Shown one piece after another: positions 16,206 through 24,546 of a stretch of 45,922 nt of DNA. The stretch is from Ruminococcus flavefaciens 007c (GTDB taxonomy: Bacteria > Bacillota > Clostridia > Oscillospirales > Ruminococcaceae), in assembly GCF_000571935.1 (NCBI RefSeq), contig NZ_ATAX01000013.1:1-45922 (forward strand), given 5' to 3'. Below the pieces are notes generated by a model. It ran no database searches, was not told where the DNA came from, and worked only from the letters and a program-made list of their open reading frames with translations. Within the stretch, counting starts at the first letter, position 1. Every line of letters starts with the position of its first letter. The translations under genes were made by a program, and so were the position numbers.

Positions 16206-17765
16206 GTGTCAAAGAAGTTTTTTGATTACTACAGCAGATACGCTCAGGAAACGCCTGACAAGGTTCTACTGAGGATCGATGAGAACGAGCTCACCTACGG
16301 CGATTTTATGAAAAAGACCGCAGTTCTGGGCTCTGCATTGAAAAAACAAGGCATAGCCGAAAATGACAAAGTCGGCATATGTATGCCAAACAGTATAGAG
16401 TGGTTCCTGGTATTCTGGTCGGCAGTAAGAATTGGCGCACAACCTGTTCCGATGGATCCCCAGAGCGGCTCCCTTGAGCTGTCAAAGCTCATACCGGCAA
16501 CTACATCAAAGGTGCTTTTCGTAACAGAAAAATACAGAAACAACAACATTATCGCAGCAGTCAGCGACCTTATCCCTTCAAAGATCACTCTTGACAAGGT
16601 GATATGCTTCGCTGATGACAGTGTTATCCCTCAGGACAGCTGCTACATCTCGGCAGACAGGTTCATGGCAGAGTACGGCAGCGATCAGTGCGAGATATAC
16701 GCCCCCGACTATCTCCACACAATGTCTCTCGCCTGCACTTCAGGCAGCACTGGCACACCGAAGATACTTTCCGTACCTTCGGGAGGCTTCCTTGCCGCAC
16801 AGGAGGATATGGGCGACTATCTGGAATTCAGATCCGATGACGTAATGATGCTGGGCATGACGCTCTATCATCAGGGCGGCTTCGGCATGGGACAGCAGAT
16901 GGTCCTCAAGGGCGGTACGGTAATGTATCAGCCTCAGTTCAACCCTGTAACATTCCTCGAAACAGTACAGAAGTACAGGATAAGCGTTATCCAGCTCACC
17001 TCAACACTGGCAAAGGTGCTTCTCTCAACTCCCGACTTTGACAAGTATGACCTTTCAAGCGTCCGTATAAGCTACTGGGCAGGAGAAGTCCTTCCCAAGG
17101 AGATAGCAGATATATTCGTTGAGAAGCTGGGTATCCGTGTAGTAAACGTTATCGGCTCGTCCGAGACCTGCACAATGGTAGTATGGGACTCAGCAAGAGA
17201 TGCAGGCACGGATCCAAGCGATTTCCGCAAGCTCAGCTTTACAGATTACCGCGTTATCGACGAGAACAAAAACGACGTTCCCGAAGGTGAAGTCGGCGAG
17301 CTCTGCGTATACACAGACGGCGTTATCACTGAATATTTCGGCAACCCCGAGCTCTCCGCAGAGAAGATACTCACAGACGAGCAGGGACGCCGCTGGTTCT
17401 GCACAGGCGACCTCGTAAACAAACTTCCTGACGGTATAGTACGTTTCGCAGGCAGAAGCAAGCGTATAATCAAGCGCGGCGGCAATCTCGTTCACGCTGA
17501 AGAAGTTGAAGCTTGTCTCCTTACTCACCCCAAGATAGCAGCTGCGGCAGTCACCGATGAGCCGCACCCCGTTATCGGACAGCAGATAGTTGCCTACATA
17601 CAGCCCAAGGGCGATGAAAAGGTGACACGAGGCGAGCTGGCACGCTATTTCGACGGAAAGCTCTCTGCATACAAGGTGCCCGACAAGGTGGTCCTCGTTG
17701 AAGAGATACCCAAGGATATAGGGAAGATACAGTTCAAATACCTCAGGAAAAAGGAGTATAAATAA
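16206..17765 (+). CDS. AMP-dependent acyl ligase (acyl-CoA/acyl-ACP synthetase type)
   Basis: Start is GTG 16206, with AAGGGG at 16191-16196. The 519-residue protein shows the ANL-superfamily motifs in order: TSGSTGTPK, YHQGGFG, GSSET, WFCTGDL and RGGNLVHAEEVE. A GKIQ near the C-terminus supplies the Lys needed for adenylation. The enzyme activates a carboxylic acid as acyl-AMP and passes it to CoA or a carrier thiol. The next gene is an ACP two bases after its stop, so loading of a starter acid directly onto ACP2 is the natural reading. The acid itself cannot be read from the sequence by eye. Confidence 0.9.
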   Translation: MSKKFFDYYSRYAQETPDKVLLRIDENELTYGDFMKKTAVLGSALKKQGIAENDKVGICMPNSIEWFLVFWSAVRIGAQPVPMDPQSGSLELSKLIPATTSKVLFVTEKYRNNNIIAAVSDLIPSKITLDKVICFADDSVIPQDSCYISADRFMAEYGSDQCEIYAPDYLHTMSLACTSGSTGTPKILSVPSGGFLAAQEDMGDYLEFRSDDVMMLGMTLYHQGGFGMGQQMVLKGGTVMYQPQFNPVTFLETVQKYRISVIQLTSTLAKVLLSTPDFDKYDLSSVRISYWAGEVLPKEIADIFVEKLGIRVVNVIGSSETCTMVVWDSARDAGTDPSDFRKLSFTDYRVIDENKNDVPEGEVGELCVYTDGVITEYFGNPELSAEKILTDEQGRRWFCTGDLVNKLPDGIVRFAGRSKRIIKRGGNLVHAEEVEACLLTHPKIAAAAVTDEPHPVIGQQIVAYIQPKGDEKVTRGELARYFDGKLSAYKVPDKVVLVEEIPKDIGKIQFKYLRKKEYK

Positions 17766-17767
17766 TA

Positions 17768-18019
17768 ATGAATAATCTTGATTTTGAAGAGTTTAAAAAG
17801 GCTATTTCGGATTATGTGGGCGTAGACACTGAAGAGATAAATGAGAATACAGATGTTTACGATGACCTTTATCTCGATTCGCTGGGACTTTTCGGCCTCG
17901 GCTCGGAGATAACCGATATATTCGGCCTTACTGTTCCTCTTTCGCTGGTCGCTTCTATCAGCAAGGTCGGTGAGATATTCGACCTGCTCAACGAAAAGGG
18001 CATACCCGCTGAGGACTGA
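17768..18019 (+). CDS. Acyl carrier protein 2
   Basis: This 83-residue acidic helical protein carries LYLDSLGLFGLG with the phosphopantetheine Ser at 38. It is distinct from ACP1 in length and sequence. It starts two bases after the ligase and is followed one base later by the type II thioesterase, so it most likely holds the ligase-activated starter. Confidence 0.88.
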   Translation: MNNLDFEEFKKAISDYVGVDTEEINENTDVYDDLYLDSLGLFGLGSEITDIFGLTVPLSLVASISKVGEIFDLLNEKGIPAED

Positions 18020-18020
18020 C

Positions 18021-18716
18021 ATGGTATTATTCTTTCTCCCTCATGCAGGGGGCTCAGCCAAGAGCTACAGCGCCTTCAAGCGCTTTCTGCCCAAGGAACT
18101 TACCGTAGTGCCTATGGAGCTCTCGGGGCGTTTTACGCGCTACTCTGAGCCGCTCCTTGACACTGTGGAGGACTGCGTTTCAGACCTCATAGAAAAGCAT
18201 TCAGAGCATTTCAGAGGAAGCTACGCACTTTTCGGCCACAGTATGGGAACAGTTCTCGTCACGGAGCTTGTGAAGCAGGCAAGGGAGAAGGGGCTTGAAA
18301 TGCCTGTGCATATTTTCCTTTCGGGAAAAAATCCTCCCGATGATGATGTCAACTGCTTCGAGAACGTACTGAACGCGACGGATGATGAAATAGTATCGTT
18401 TTTTTCGGCAAATGCACTTTCGTCATCAGCCGCCGTACAGGATGAAGGACTGGTGCGTATGCTCAACCGCATACTCTGCACTGATGTGCGTATGGCAGAG
18501 CGCTACAGCGTATCCCCTGCTGACGTGAAGTTCCCCTGTGATATTACAGTGATATACGGCACAGAGGATCCCCTCATGCAGAAAGTGGATATGAGCAGCT
18601 GGAGGAGATACACCGACGGCAGTTATGAGATCTACCGCTTCTCAGGCGGACATTTCTACTATCAGCAGCACAGGGAAGAGGTCTGCGGAATCATAAAAGA
18701 GAAACTGAATTTGTAA
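18021..18716 (+). CDS. Type II thioesterase (GrsT/RifR-like)
   Basis: Start ATG 18021 directly follows the ACP2 stop. The 231-residue protein has the family's FFLPHAGGSA opening, the nucleophile elbow GHSMG (Ser74), an Asp in YGTEDPL and a His in SGGHFYY. Type II thioesterases remove wrong acyl groups from carrier proteins of PKS and NRPS systems and sometimes release products. Its presence is a strong sign that the operon is a dedicated carrier-protein-based biosynthetic pathway and not ordinary fatty acid metabolism. It is the last gene before a terminator. Confidence 0.92.
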   Translation: MVLFFLPHAGGSAKSYSAFKRFLPKELTVVPMELSGRFTRYSEPLLDTVEDCVSDLIEKHSEHFRGSYALFGHSMGTVLVTELVKQAREKGLEMPVHIFLSGKNPPDDDVNCFENVLNATDDEIVSFFSANALSSSAAVQDEGLVRMLNRILCTDVRMAERYSVSPADVKFPCDITVIYGTEDPLMQKVDMSSWRRYTDGSYEIYRFSGGHFYYQQHREEVCGIIKEKLNL

Positions 18717-18740
18717 GGACGGACAGTATCCGTCCTTTTT
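18717..18740 (+). terminator. Terminator of the 13-gene operon
   Basis: GGACGGA and TCCGTCC pair around a CAGTA loop and are followed by TTTTT. It begins immediately after the thioesterase stop codon. Confidence 0.9.
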
Positions 18741-18789
18741 GTTTTCGGTACAAACAAAGCTCGTATGCGTTACCGGAACGCACAAAGAA

Positions 18790-18833
18790 ACGCCATGGTA
18801 CTTCTGACCATCATATCAGAAGCACTATGGCGT
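18790..18833 (-). terminator. Long hairpin, terminator of the Ig-like gene
   Basis: ACGCCATGGTACTTCTGA pairs with TCAGAAGCACTATGGCGT over 18 positions with two mismatches. On the minus strand it is followed by TTTCTTTG. It lies between convergent genes and may act in both directions. Confidence 0.7.
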
Positions 18834-18874
18834 ATATCTTTTATATCAGCGCTGTTCCTGTACAGTGCCTTTTA

Positions 18875-20176
18875 TTACCAAGCCCATTCAACGTCAGTGA
18901 TATAATCCTTGACGTCATCATATACTCTTGCTGTATTGCTTGTGACCTGAGTAACAACATATCCGCTGTAGTCATATGTCTTTACTACGCAGCGGTATTC
19001 AGTAAAGTAACGGATAAGATAGTGCAGGTCGCAGCGTCCGCCATACATTTTGCCGTCGCATGACGAATTATTGTGGGTATCACTTCTCTTGACAGTTAAA
19101 GTAGGCTTATAGCAATTTGCACTTACCCACTGACCATTGACATACTTCTGCCACTCATAGCCGTATGTTCCTGTTCCGCCAATTACTGATACTGAAAGAG
19201 AAGCTGTATCGCTGTATGAATTTGAAGTTACTGTAGTAGGCTGCTTTGTAAATCTGAGGATCTGATCATGTACAGTTACCTTTTCGCTGGTAACCTTGTC
19301 GTTGTATCCGTCATAAACGTTACAGTAGTATTCGCCTTTCTCGGTTGCATTGATGGAAGCTGTCTTATAGGGCATGATATATCCGTCGTGGATCCATTCG
19401 TATCTGTAAGGAGCCTGTCCGCCGGCAGCCTGTACCGAAATATTATAGCTTCCGCCTGCTGAATAGATATTGCCGCTTCTTGTAGTATATGTGATCCTCA
19501 GGAAATCCTCCGTAAGAGTTGCAGCTCTGCTCTTTAATGTTCTGCCCTTGCTGTCTGTTATTATGCACTGATACTTGCCGGGAGTGGTAACATTTATCAT
19601 AGTCTTATTATGAGCAAGAGGCAGAACAGTACCGTCAAGTGTCCAGTCATAGGTATAGGGAGCAGTACCGCCTGTTACGCCTATATAGAGCTGACGTGAG
19701 AAATGCCTCTTTATAACAGCTTCATCCTGCGGCTGTCTTGTTATAGTGAACTTATTTACAACAGTTGCTTTGCCTGTGGTGAATGTAGTTGTCCTTGTAA
19801 TATTTTTGCCGTCTGCATTTTTAGTGTTCACTGTCACAATGACCTTGCAATAATAAGTACCTGTTGATTTTGCAGCATAGCTTGATGATGTTGCTCCGGA
19901 AATAGCGCTGTCGTTCTTATACCACTGATATCTGATCCTTGGATTGCTGCCTGTGATCTTGCCTGACTGCACTACTTTCATAGTGACGCTTCCTCCGCTG
20001 GGAAGCTCGGGATCATAAGAATCCAGCCCGAAATACAACGATTTTCTTACACCAACTGAATATGTTGTACTTGCAGCAACACGGGACTCGGCATATGCCG
20101 GTACAGCACCTGCGGCACTGAAAAGAAGAACTGCACTTGATAATAAGCTGATGACCTTTTTTGATATTGCTTTCAT
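18875..20176 (-). CDS. Secreted protein with tandem Ig-like domains
   Basis: The 433-residue protein begins with a clear signal peptide (Lys-rich start, LLSSAVLLFSAAGAVPAYA, likely cut after AYA). The start is supported by GGAGG just upstream. The rest is made of about four beta-sandwich modules of 80-100 residues, each with the Ig pattern YxWxxDG or YQWYKN followed by GxYxCxV (GTYYCKV, GKYQCII, GEYYCNV, YRCVV). No membrane anchor, LPxTG or enzyme motif is seen, so it is probably released or held by non-covalent contacts. The gene has its own promoter with an operator array shared with the ABC operon upstream, which suggests a common stimulus. The ligand is unknown. Confidence 0.85.
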   Translation of the reverse strand: MKAISKKVISLLSSAVLLFSAAGAVPAYAESRVAASTTYSVGVRKSLYFGLDSYDPELPSGGSVTMKVVQSGKITGSNPRIRYQWYKNDSAISGATSSSYAAKSTGTYYCKVIVTVNTKNADGKNITRTTTFTTGKATVVNKFTITRQPQDEAVIKRHFSRQLYIGVTGGTAPYTYDWTLDGTVLPLAHNKTMINVTTPGKYQCIITDSKGRTLKSRAATLTEDFLRITYTTRSGNIYSAGGSYNISVQAAGGQAPYRYEWIHDGYIMPYKTASINATEKGEYYCNVYDGYNDKVTSEKVTVHDQILRFTKQPTTVTSNSYSDTASLSVSVIGGTGTYGYEWQKYVNGQWVSANCYKPTLTVKRSDTHNNSSCDGKMYGGRCDLHYLIRYFTEYRCVVKTYDYSGYVVTQVTSNTARVYDDVKDYITDVEWAW

Positions 20177-20263
20177 AATAATACAACCTCCATTAAAATA
20201 ATATACTGTTTTTTTATTAGTTTTGTCCGGCGCCTGAACAATACTGTCGTTTGGTATGGTCTT

Positions 20264-20292
20264 ATTCTATCACGCTTTGACAGACTTTTTAA
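20264..20292 (-). promoter_or_regulatory. Promoter of the Ig-like gene, weak -35
   Basis: On the minus strand the -10 is TAGAAT (20269-20264). The position 17 bp upstream reads TTAAAA (20292-20287), a poor -35. A poor -35 directly next to an operator array fits an activator-dependent promoter. Confidence 0.55.
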
Positions 20293-20294
20293 GA

Positions 20295-20348
20295 TGTCAT
20301 ATGTCATTTCTCCGGTGACATATGTAATTTGATGAGCTACATATGTCA
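20295..20348. promoter_or_regulatory. Three-copy operator array, 21-bp spacing
   Basis: Three related 12-mers lie at 20295-20306 (TGTCATATGTCA), 20316-20327 (TGACATATGTAA) and 20337-20348 (CTACATATGTCA), with centres exactly 21 bp apart. The best-fit site model is TGACA-N2-TGTCA, or equally a direct repeat of CATATGTCAT. The middle site is centred 55 bp upstream of the -10 centre. The same arrangement occurs at the ABC operon promoter. Confidence 0.7.
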
Positions 20349-20365
20349 TGGAGGCCGGTATTACG

Positions 20366-20396
20366 CAAAAAGCTCCTGCTTTGATGCAGGAGCTTC
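20366..20396 (-). terminator. Terminator of the ABC export operon
   Basis: AGCTCCTGC and GCAGGAGCT form a perfect 9-bp stem with a 6-base loop. On the minus strand it is followed by TTTT. It separates the ABC operon from the Ig-like gene downstream. Confidence 0.9.
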
Positions 20397-20463
20397 AACA
20401 TGGATAATATATAATTTGCGGAATGTTATTGCTTTCCGCGGAAGTCTTCTTATGCGGCAGAGC

Positions 20464-21648
20464 TCAGCTCACAGCAGCCTTCTTTACGGCTGTGCCTATG
20501 GAAGCACCGCTGTATCTGATCCTGCGGACCAGAAGAGTAAGAGTCACAAATGCTGCGATGAAAGCAAGCTGCATAGCATAGCACTGGAATATCTTATCCT
20601 TATCAAATGCCTCGATATCGGCAATCATATTATTTGCCCTGATGTACCAGTATGCAGGCATGAATCTCGCCACGGAAAGAACTCCGTCGCTGAGTACATC
20701 CATGGGAATGAATATACCGCAGAAGAAGCTCATTCCCAGTCCCGTTATCTGAGTGATAAGGCTGAGCACGTTATCCTTGGGATCAAAGCTTGCAATGAAT
20801 ACTGCCATTGCAGCCACGATAACAGAGAATATCAAGCTGTTGAGCACCGCATACCACGCCCTGCCGGTATACATCTCCTCATTGAGCACTGCACCCACCG
20901 CGATAAGCAGCAGCCATACCGCAAGCACAAAGAGTCCGCTGCCGATGAAAAGCTGGGCTGTGTACTTTGAATTCTTTATGCAGGAGCAGTTGGTGCGGTA
21001 GCGTATATCCTTCTTGTTCATAGTCACCAGTACCTGACAAACAACTGCTAATATTACCGATATGAGCACATAGGGCATATACTGGAAATATCCTGCGAAA
21101 TCCACACTGTAATGCGAATTTCCGCCCTTGTCGACTCTCAGCATATTCACCTCTGTCTGTACCGACAGAGCTTCCTCCGCAAGAGCTATTGCCTCGTCTG
21201 ACGTCTTGCCCATGGCAAGGTAAGCCTTTATCGAGCTTGTATACTCGTTCAGGAACTGACCGATATATACCGTCGAAAAGCACTCATCCAGGTGGTAATT
21301 TCCGAAAAGGTCTGCCGTTTCCCCTGCCTTCAGCTTTTCCGCATAGCCCTCATTGATTATAAGGGCATAATTCAGTTTCTTATAGTAAAGAGCGTCGATG
21401 ATCTTGTCCTTGTCGTCCTCTATCTCAACTATATCATTATTTTTTCCGAGGTACTCCGTAAGAGCGCGGCTCTCGGGAGTATCATCGTGATCGAACACGC
21501 TTATTTCCATTCTGCTCGCCTTGAACTGATTGTCCTTGGATGAAGCATTGGTGACCAGAACAGAGATCGTAACAAATACGATAATATAGACCATCGCAGA
21601 GGGAAGCCTCTTTTTCACGATCTTGAACATTGCCTTAAACACTTGCAT
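20464..21648 (-). CDS. ABC-2 type permease subunit B
   Basis: The 394-residue protein has one N-terminal helix (VYIIVFVTISVLVTNASS), a large polar domain of about 150 residues outside the membrane, and a C-terminal block of about five helices, including SFFCGIFIPMDVL, typical of ABC-2 permeases. This layout matches exporters such as the YhgE/linearmycin-resistance group. Its start lies inside the end of the upstream permease gene (14-nt overlap), so the two are coupled and probably form a heterodimer with the ATPase. The substrate is unknown; export of a peptide, lipid or toxic compound is typical. Confidence 0.88.
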   Translation of the reverse strand: MQVFKAMFKIVKKRLPSAMVYIIVFVTISVLVTNASSKDNQFKASRMEISVFDHDDTPESRALTEYLGKNNDIVEIEDDKDKIIDALYYKKLNYALIINEGYAEKLKAGETADLFGNYHLDECFSTVYIGQFLNEYTSSIKAYLAMGKTSDEAIALAEEALSVQTEVNMLRVDKGGNSHYSVDFAGYFQYMPYVLISVILAVVCQVLVTMNKKDIRYRTNCSCIKNSKYTAQLFIGSGLFVLAVWLLLIAVGAVLNEEMYTGRAWYAVLNSLIFSVIVAAMAVFIASFDPKDNVLSLITQITGLGMSFFCGIFIPMDVLSDGVLSVARFMPAYWYIRANNMIADIEAFDKDKIFQCYAMQLAFIAAFVTLTLLVRRIRYSGASIGTAVKKAAVS

Positions 21649-22768
21649 ATTTCTTCCTCCTTGAAGATATAAAGCCCAGGAATATGAATATCACGGTTAT
21701 TACCGCAATATTTATGAGCTTGGATATAAATCGTCCGTAATCCTCGTAGATATTGAGACAGTAGAAGCAGTCCGATATGAGTGCCGCAGGATTTATATTA
21801 TTGAACCAGGGCATCTTCTCAGCTATGAAGAGCTTCATATTTGCCATCATAAGACCGCTGCAGAAGCACATCAGCATGGCTGCAGACGTAACGATCGCTG
21901 TCTTTGCCTTTTCTCCCACGCGGGCAAGAGAGCCGACGAAGAAGCCAAAGGATACTCCCAGGATACCGCCCAGTATAGCCGCAGGATATACCAGCAACAG
22001 TCTGTCGCCGAAGTCCACCTTCAGTATAAAGGCAACAAAGGAGACACAGAGTATCATGCAGAATGTCTGCATAATGAAGCTTCCTGCAAGACAGGCAAGT
22101 ATGCTGACTGATTTATGTGCGGGAGAGCAGTTGTTCCTTGCGCCCAGTGCCGAAAGATCTGCCTGATTCTGTATAGTGATGTGAACTCCCGTATTGCAGC
22201 CGAACAGTGCCACCATAGCGATGAGGTTGTAGAAATACTGGATATACAGATCGGGATTGCCCTGAGTAACGGGAATATCCCTGCATGAGGATTCCGTATT
22301 CTCCGTAAGTGCCGCTATGACCTCCTGAGCCTTTTCGGGAGAAGTCTTTATAGCATCGGAGATTATCCTTTCACGGACTGTAAACTGCTCCGTGAAGAAT
22401 TTGAGCATGGTCTCGCGGAGTCCCTTCTCCTTTACTGTAAGGCTCAGTTCATCCCCTGAAAAGATTATTCCCTCCACCTCACCGTCGTCAAGGAGCTTTT
22501 CCGCTTTTTCCCTGGTGACGAAGCTTGCCTTCAGGAAGGGCTCCTCAGAGCTCTCTATGCTGTTTATGACCTGTCTGAAGGCCTCGTTCTCATTCTCCTC
22601 AACTATGGCTACGGGAATGCTGCTGAATTTTTCCGTTTTGTCGTATATGCTGCCGAAGGCTATCTTGAAGCATATGCCGAGGGCTATGGGAAAGAGTATG
22701 AGCCATATCATAAGGTCCTTTGTACGCAGACCGTTTTTCAGCTCATATTTAAGTATATGCAGGAACAT
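21635..22768 (-). CDS. ABC-2 type permease subunit A
   Basis: ATG 22768 is preferred because AAGGAGG lies 7 bases upstream; an in-frame TTG at 22774 overlaps the ATPase stop. The 377-residue protein has the same plan as the neighbouring permease: an N-terminal helix, a polar extracytoplasmic domain with VAIVEENEN, and five or six C-terminal helices. It starts two bases after the ATPase gene. Confidence 0.88.
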   Translation of the reverse strand: MFLHILKYELKNGLRTKDLMIWLILFPIALGICFKIAFGSIYDKTEKFSSIPVAIVEENENEAFRQVINSIESSEEPFLKASFVTREKAEKLLDDGEVEGIIFSGDELSLTVKEKGLRETMLKFFTEQFTVRERIISDAIKTSPEKAQEVIAALTENTESSCRDIPVTQGNPDLYIQYFYNLIAMVALFGCNTGVHITIQNQADLSALGARNNCSPAHKSVSILACLAGSFIMQTFCMILCVSFVAFILKVDFGDRLLLVYPAAILGGILGVSFGFFVGSLARVGEKAKTAIVTSAAMLMCFCSGLMMANMKLFIAEKMPWFNNINPAALISDCFYCLNIYEDYGRFISKLINIAVITVIFIFLGFISSRRKKYASV

Positions 22769-22770
22769 GG

Positions 22771-23721
22771 TCAATCCTCCTTGTCTCTGAGAGCCTTGCC
22801 CGTTATCTCAAGGAATACGTCATTAAGTGTAGGCAGCTCTGTGTAAACTCTGCCGAATCCAAGCTCATGCTTATGGAGCACATCGAGAACTCTTGTGAGG
22901 TTATGCTTGCCGCCGGAGCAGCTGAGCACGAGCCTGCCGTCCACGTAGTCTGCGTCATATATATGAGGCAGACCCGCTACCTCGCCCAGAACCTTTCCGG
23001 GCAGCTCAAGTATCTCTATGGTTATGGTCTCTGTATTCTTTATCATGCGTTTGAGCTCGTCCTTGGTGCCCTCAGCGACCTTTCTGCCCTTGTCCATGAT
23101 AGCTATGCGGGTGCATATCTGCTCAACCTCTTCCATATAGTGGGAGGTGTATATAACCGTAGCGCCGTTCCTGTTGAGCTCCTGTATACCCTCGAGTATC
23201 CTGTTTCTGCTCTGGGGATCAACTGCCACAGTAGGCTCGTCAAGGATTATGAGCTTCGGCTTATGGGCAATACCGCAGGCGATGTTCAGTCTGCGGAGAA
23301 GTCCGCCCGAGAGCTTCTTGGGATAGAATTTACGGAAATCCTCAAGCCCAACGAACTTTATAGCCTCCTCGACGTACTGTCTGCGCTTTGCCTTGTCGCT
23401 GATGTAGAGGCCGCAGAAGTAGTCTATATTCTCGTACACGGTAAGCTCATCGAATACCGCAACGTTCTGCATGATAACGCCTATCTCCTTTTTGATGTCA
23501 TAGCTGACGGGAGTCATTTTCTTTCCGAATATCTCTATATCACCCTTGTCAAAGGAAAGAAGCGAGAGCAGACAGTTTATGGTAGTGGTCTTGCCCGAGC
23601 CGTTAGGTCCGAGAAGTCCGAATATCTCTCCGTCCTTTATCTCAAGCTCGAAATGATCCAGCGCAATAAGATCGCCGTAGCGCTTTACCAGGTCTTTGAT
23701 CCTTACAACTGTATTTTCCAT
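22771..23721 (-). CDS. ABC transporter ATP-binding protein
   Basis: The 316-residue protein has Walker A GPNGSGKTT, signature LSGGLLRRL, Walker B LIILDEPT and the H-loop TSHYMEE. About 90 extra C-terminal residues are typical of the drug/antibiotic-export (CcmA/NatA-like) class. It powers the two permeases encoded downstream in the same operon. The start is supported by AAGGAGG a few bases upstream. Confidence 0.93.
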   Translation of the reverse strand: MENTVVRIKDLVKRYGDLIALDHFELEIKDGEIFGLLGPNGSGKTTTINCLLSLLSFDKGDIEIFGKKMTPVSYDIKKEIGVIMQNVAVFDELTVYENIDYFCGLYISDKAKRRQYVEEAIKFVGLEDFRKFYPKKLSGGLLRRLNIACGIAHKPKLIILDEPTVAVDPQSRNRILEGIQELNRNGATVIYTSHYMEEVEQICTRIAIMDKGRKVAEGTKDELKRMIKNTETITIEILELPGKVLGEVAGLPHIYDADYVDGRLVLSCSGGKHNLTRVLDVLHKHELGFGRVYTELPTLNDVFLEITGKALRDKED

Positions 23722-23754
23722 ATTGATGTCCTCCTTGTGTTTTTCACTGTCCTT

Positions 23755-23783
23755 ATTATACCTTACGGAAAAGACTTTTTGTA
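23755..23783 (-). promoter_or_regulatory. Promoter of the ABC export operon, weak -35
   Basis: A perfect -10 TATAAT (23760-23755) is preceded 17 bp upstream by TACAAA (23783-23778), a poor -35. As at the Ig-like gene, the operator array lies immediately upstream, which suggests activation. Confidence 0.65.
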
Positions 23784-23784
23784 G

Positions 23785-23840
23785 TGTCCACAGTCAGTTT
23801 CTCATATGACATTTGTCACATTTCAACCCGCGGAATGTCA
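23785..23840. promoter_or_regulatory. Three-copy operator array, second instance
   Basis: Related 12-mers lie at 23785-23796 (TGTCCACAGTCA), 23807-23818 (TGACATTTGTCA, perfect arms) and 23829-23840 (CGCGGAATGTCA, right arm only), with centres 22 bp apart. The middle site is centred 55 bp upstream of the ABC -10 centre, the same distance as at the Ig-like gene. The array ends two bases before the -35 of the divergent sigma-factor promoter, so it may affect that gene too. Confidence 0.65.
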
Positions 23841-23841
23841 C

Positions 23842-23870
23842 TTGCAAATACTGCGTCTTCATGTTATAAT
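23842..23870 (+). promoter_or_regulatory. Sigma-A promoter of the sigma factor gene
   Basis: A -35 TTGCAA (23842-23847), a 17-bp spacer and a perfect -10 TATAAT (23865-23870) are present. The leader is about 115 nt and contains an imperfect hairpin (AATCCTCTTTT against AAAGAGGGTT, about 23932-23970) just before the ribosome binding site. Confidence 0.75.
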
Positions 23871-23991
23871 ATATGTTATGACGGCTATAATGTCGGGTAA
23901 TGTTGTAATATACATTATTATCAGCTGAGAGAAATCCTCTTTTCGTTCGTCTAATAAGTGAAAGAGGGTTATCTTCGGAAAGGAGGCGCTC

Positions 23992-24546
23992 ATGGATAAC
24001 GGTGCGAGCAGCTACCGCCGTTACCTGGACGGTGATGACAGCGGACTGGTAGAACTGATCCGCGATTACAAAGATGGTCTTGCCCTCTATCTTAACGGCA
24101 TCACAGGCAATTTCTGTATTGCCGAAGAGATCGTTGAAGATACTTTCTTCAAGCTTGCTGCGAAAAAACCCAAGTTTTCGGGAAAGAGCTCGTTCAAGAC
24201 ATGGATATACGCCATTGCGCGAAATGCAGCCGTAGATCATATGAGAAAGATGCGCCGCTTTTCCGATACTCCTTCCGACGAATTTTATGATCTTTCCGAT
24301 GAGCGTGACATAGAAAAGGATTACCTCAGGGAAGAACAACAGATCTCGCTCCACAGAGCTATGGAGACTCTCAATTCCGATTACAGACAGGTGCTTTACC
24401 TCACCTTCTTCGAAGAACTGAGCAATTCTGAGGCTGCTCATATCATGCACAAGAGTAACCGCCAGATAGAAAATCTCCTTTACAGAGCAAAGCTTGCGCT
24501 GAGATCAAAGCTTGAAAAGGAGGGCTTTGAGTATGAAAAACTATAA
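23992..24546 (+). CDS. ECF-type sigma-70 family RNA polymerase sigma factor
   Basis: The 184-residue protein has the two-domain plan of group IV sigma factors. Region 2 includes IAEEIVEDTFFKLA and FKTWIYAIARNAAVDHMRK. Region 4 includes YRQVLYLTFFEELSNSEAA and a helix-turn-helix ending NRQIENLLYRAK. The start has GGAAAGGAGG upstream. It overlaps the following membrane-protein gene by 14 nt, the usual arrangement with an anti-sigma or sensor. It is divergent from the ABC operon. Target promoters were not identified. Confidence 0.9.
   Translation: MDNGASSYRRYLDGDDSGLVELIRDYKDGLALYLNGITGNFCIAEEIVEDTFFKLAAKKPKFSGKSSFKTWIYAIARNAAVDHMRKMRRFSDTPSDEFYDLSDERDIEKDYLREEQQISLHRAMETLNSDYRQVLYLTFFEELSNSEAAHIMHKSNRQIENLLYRAKLALRSKLEKEGFEYEKL

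Noticed and set aside
22867..23784. 305-codon plus-strand frame
   Set aside because: It lies opposite the well-supported ABC ATPase gene and shows no family motif.
23794..24450. 218-codon minus-strand frame
   Set aside because: It overlaps the sigma factor gene and two promoters and has no motif.
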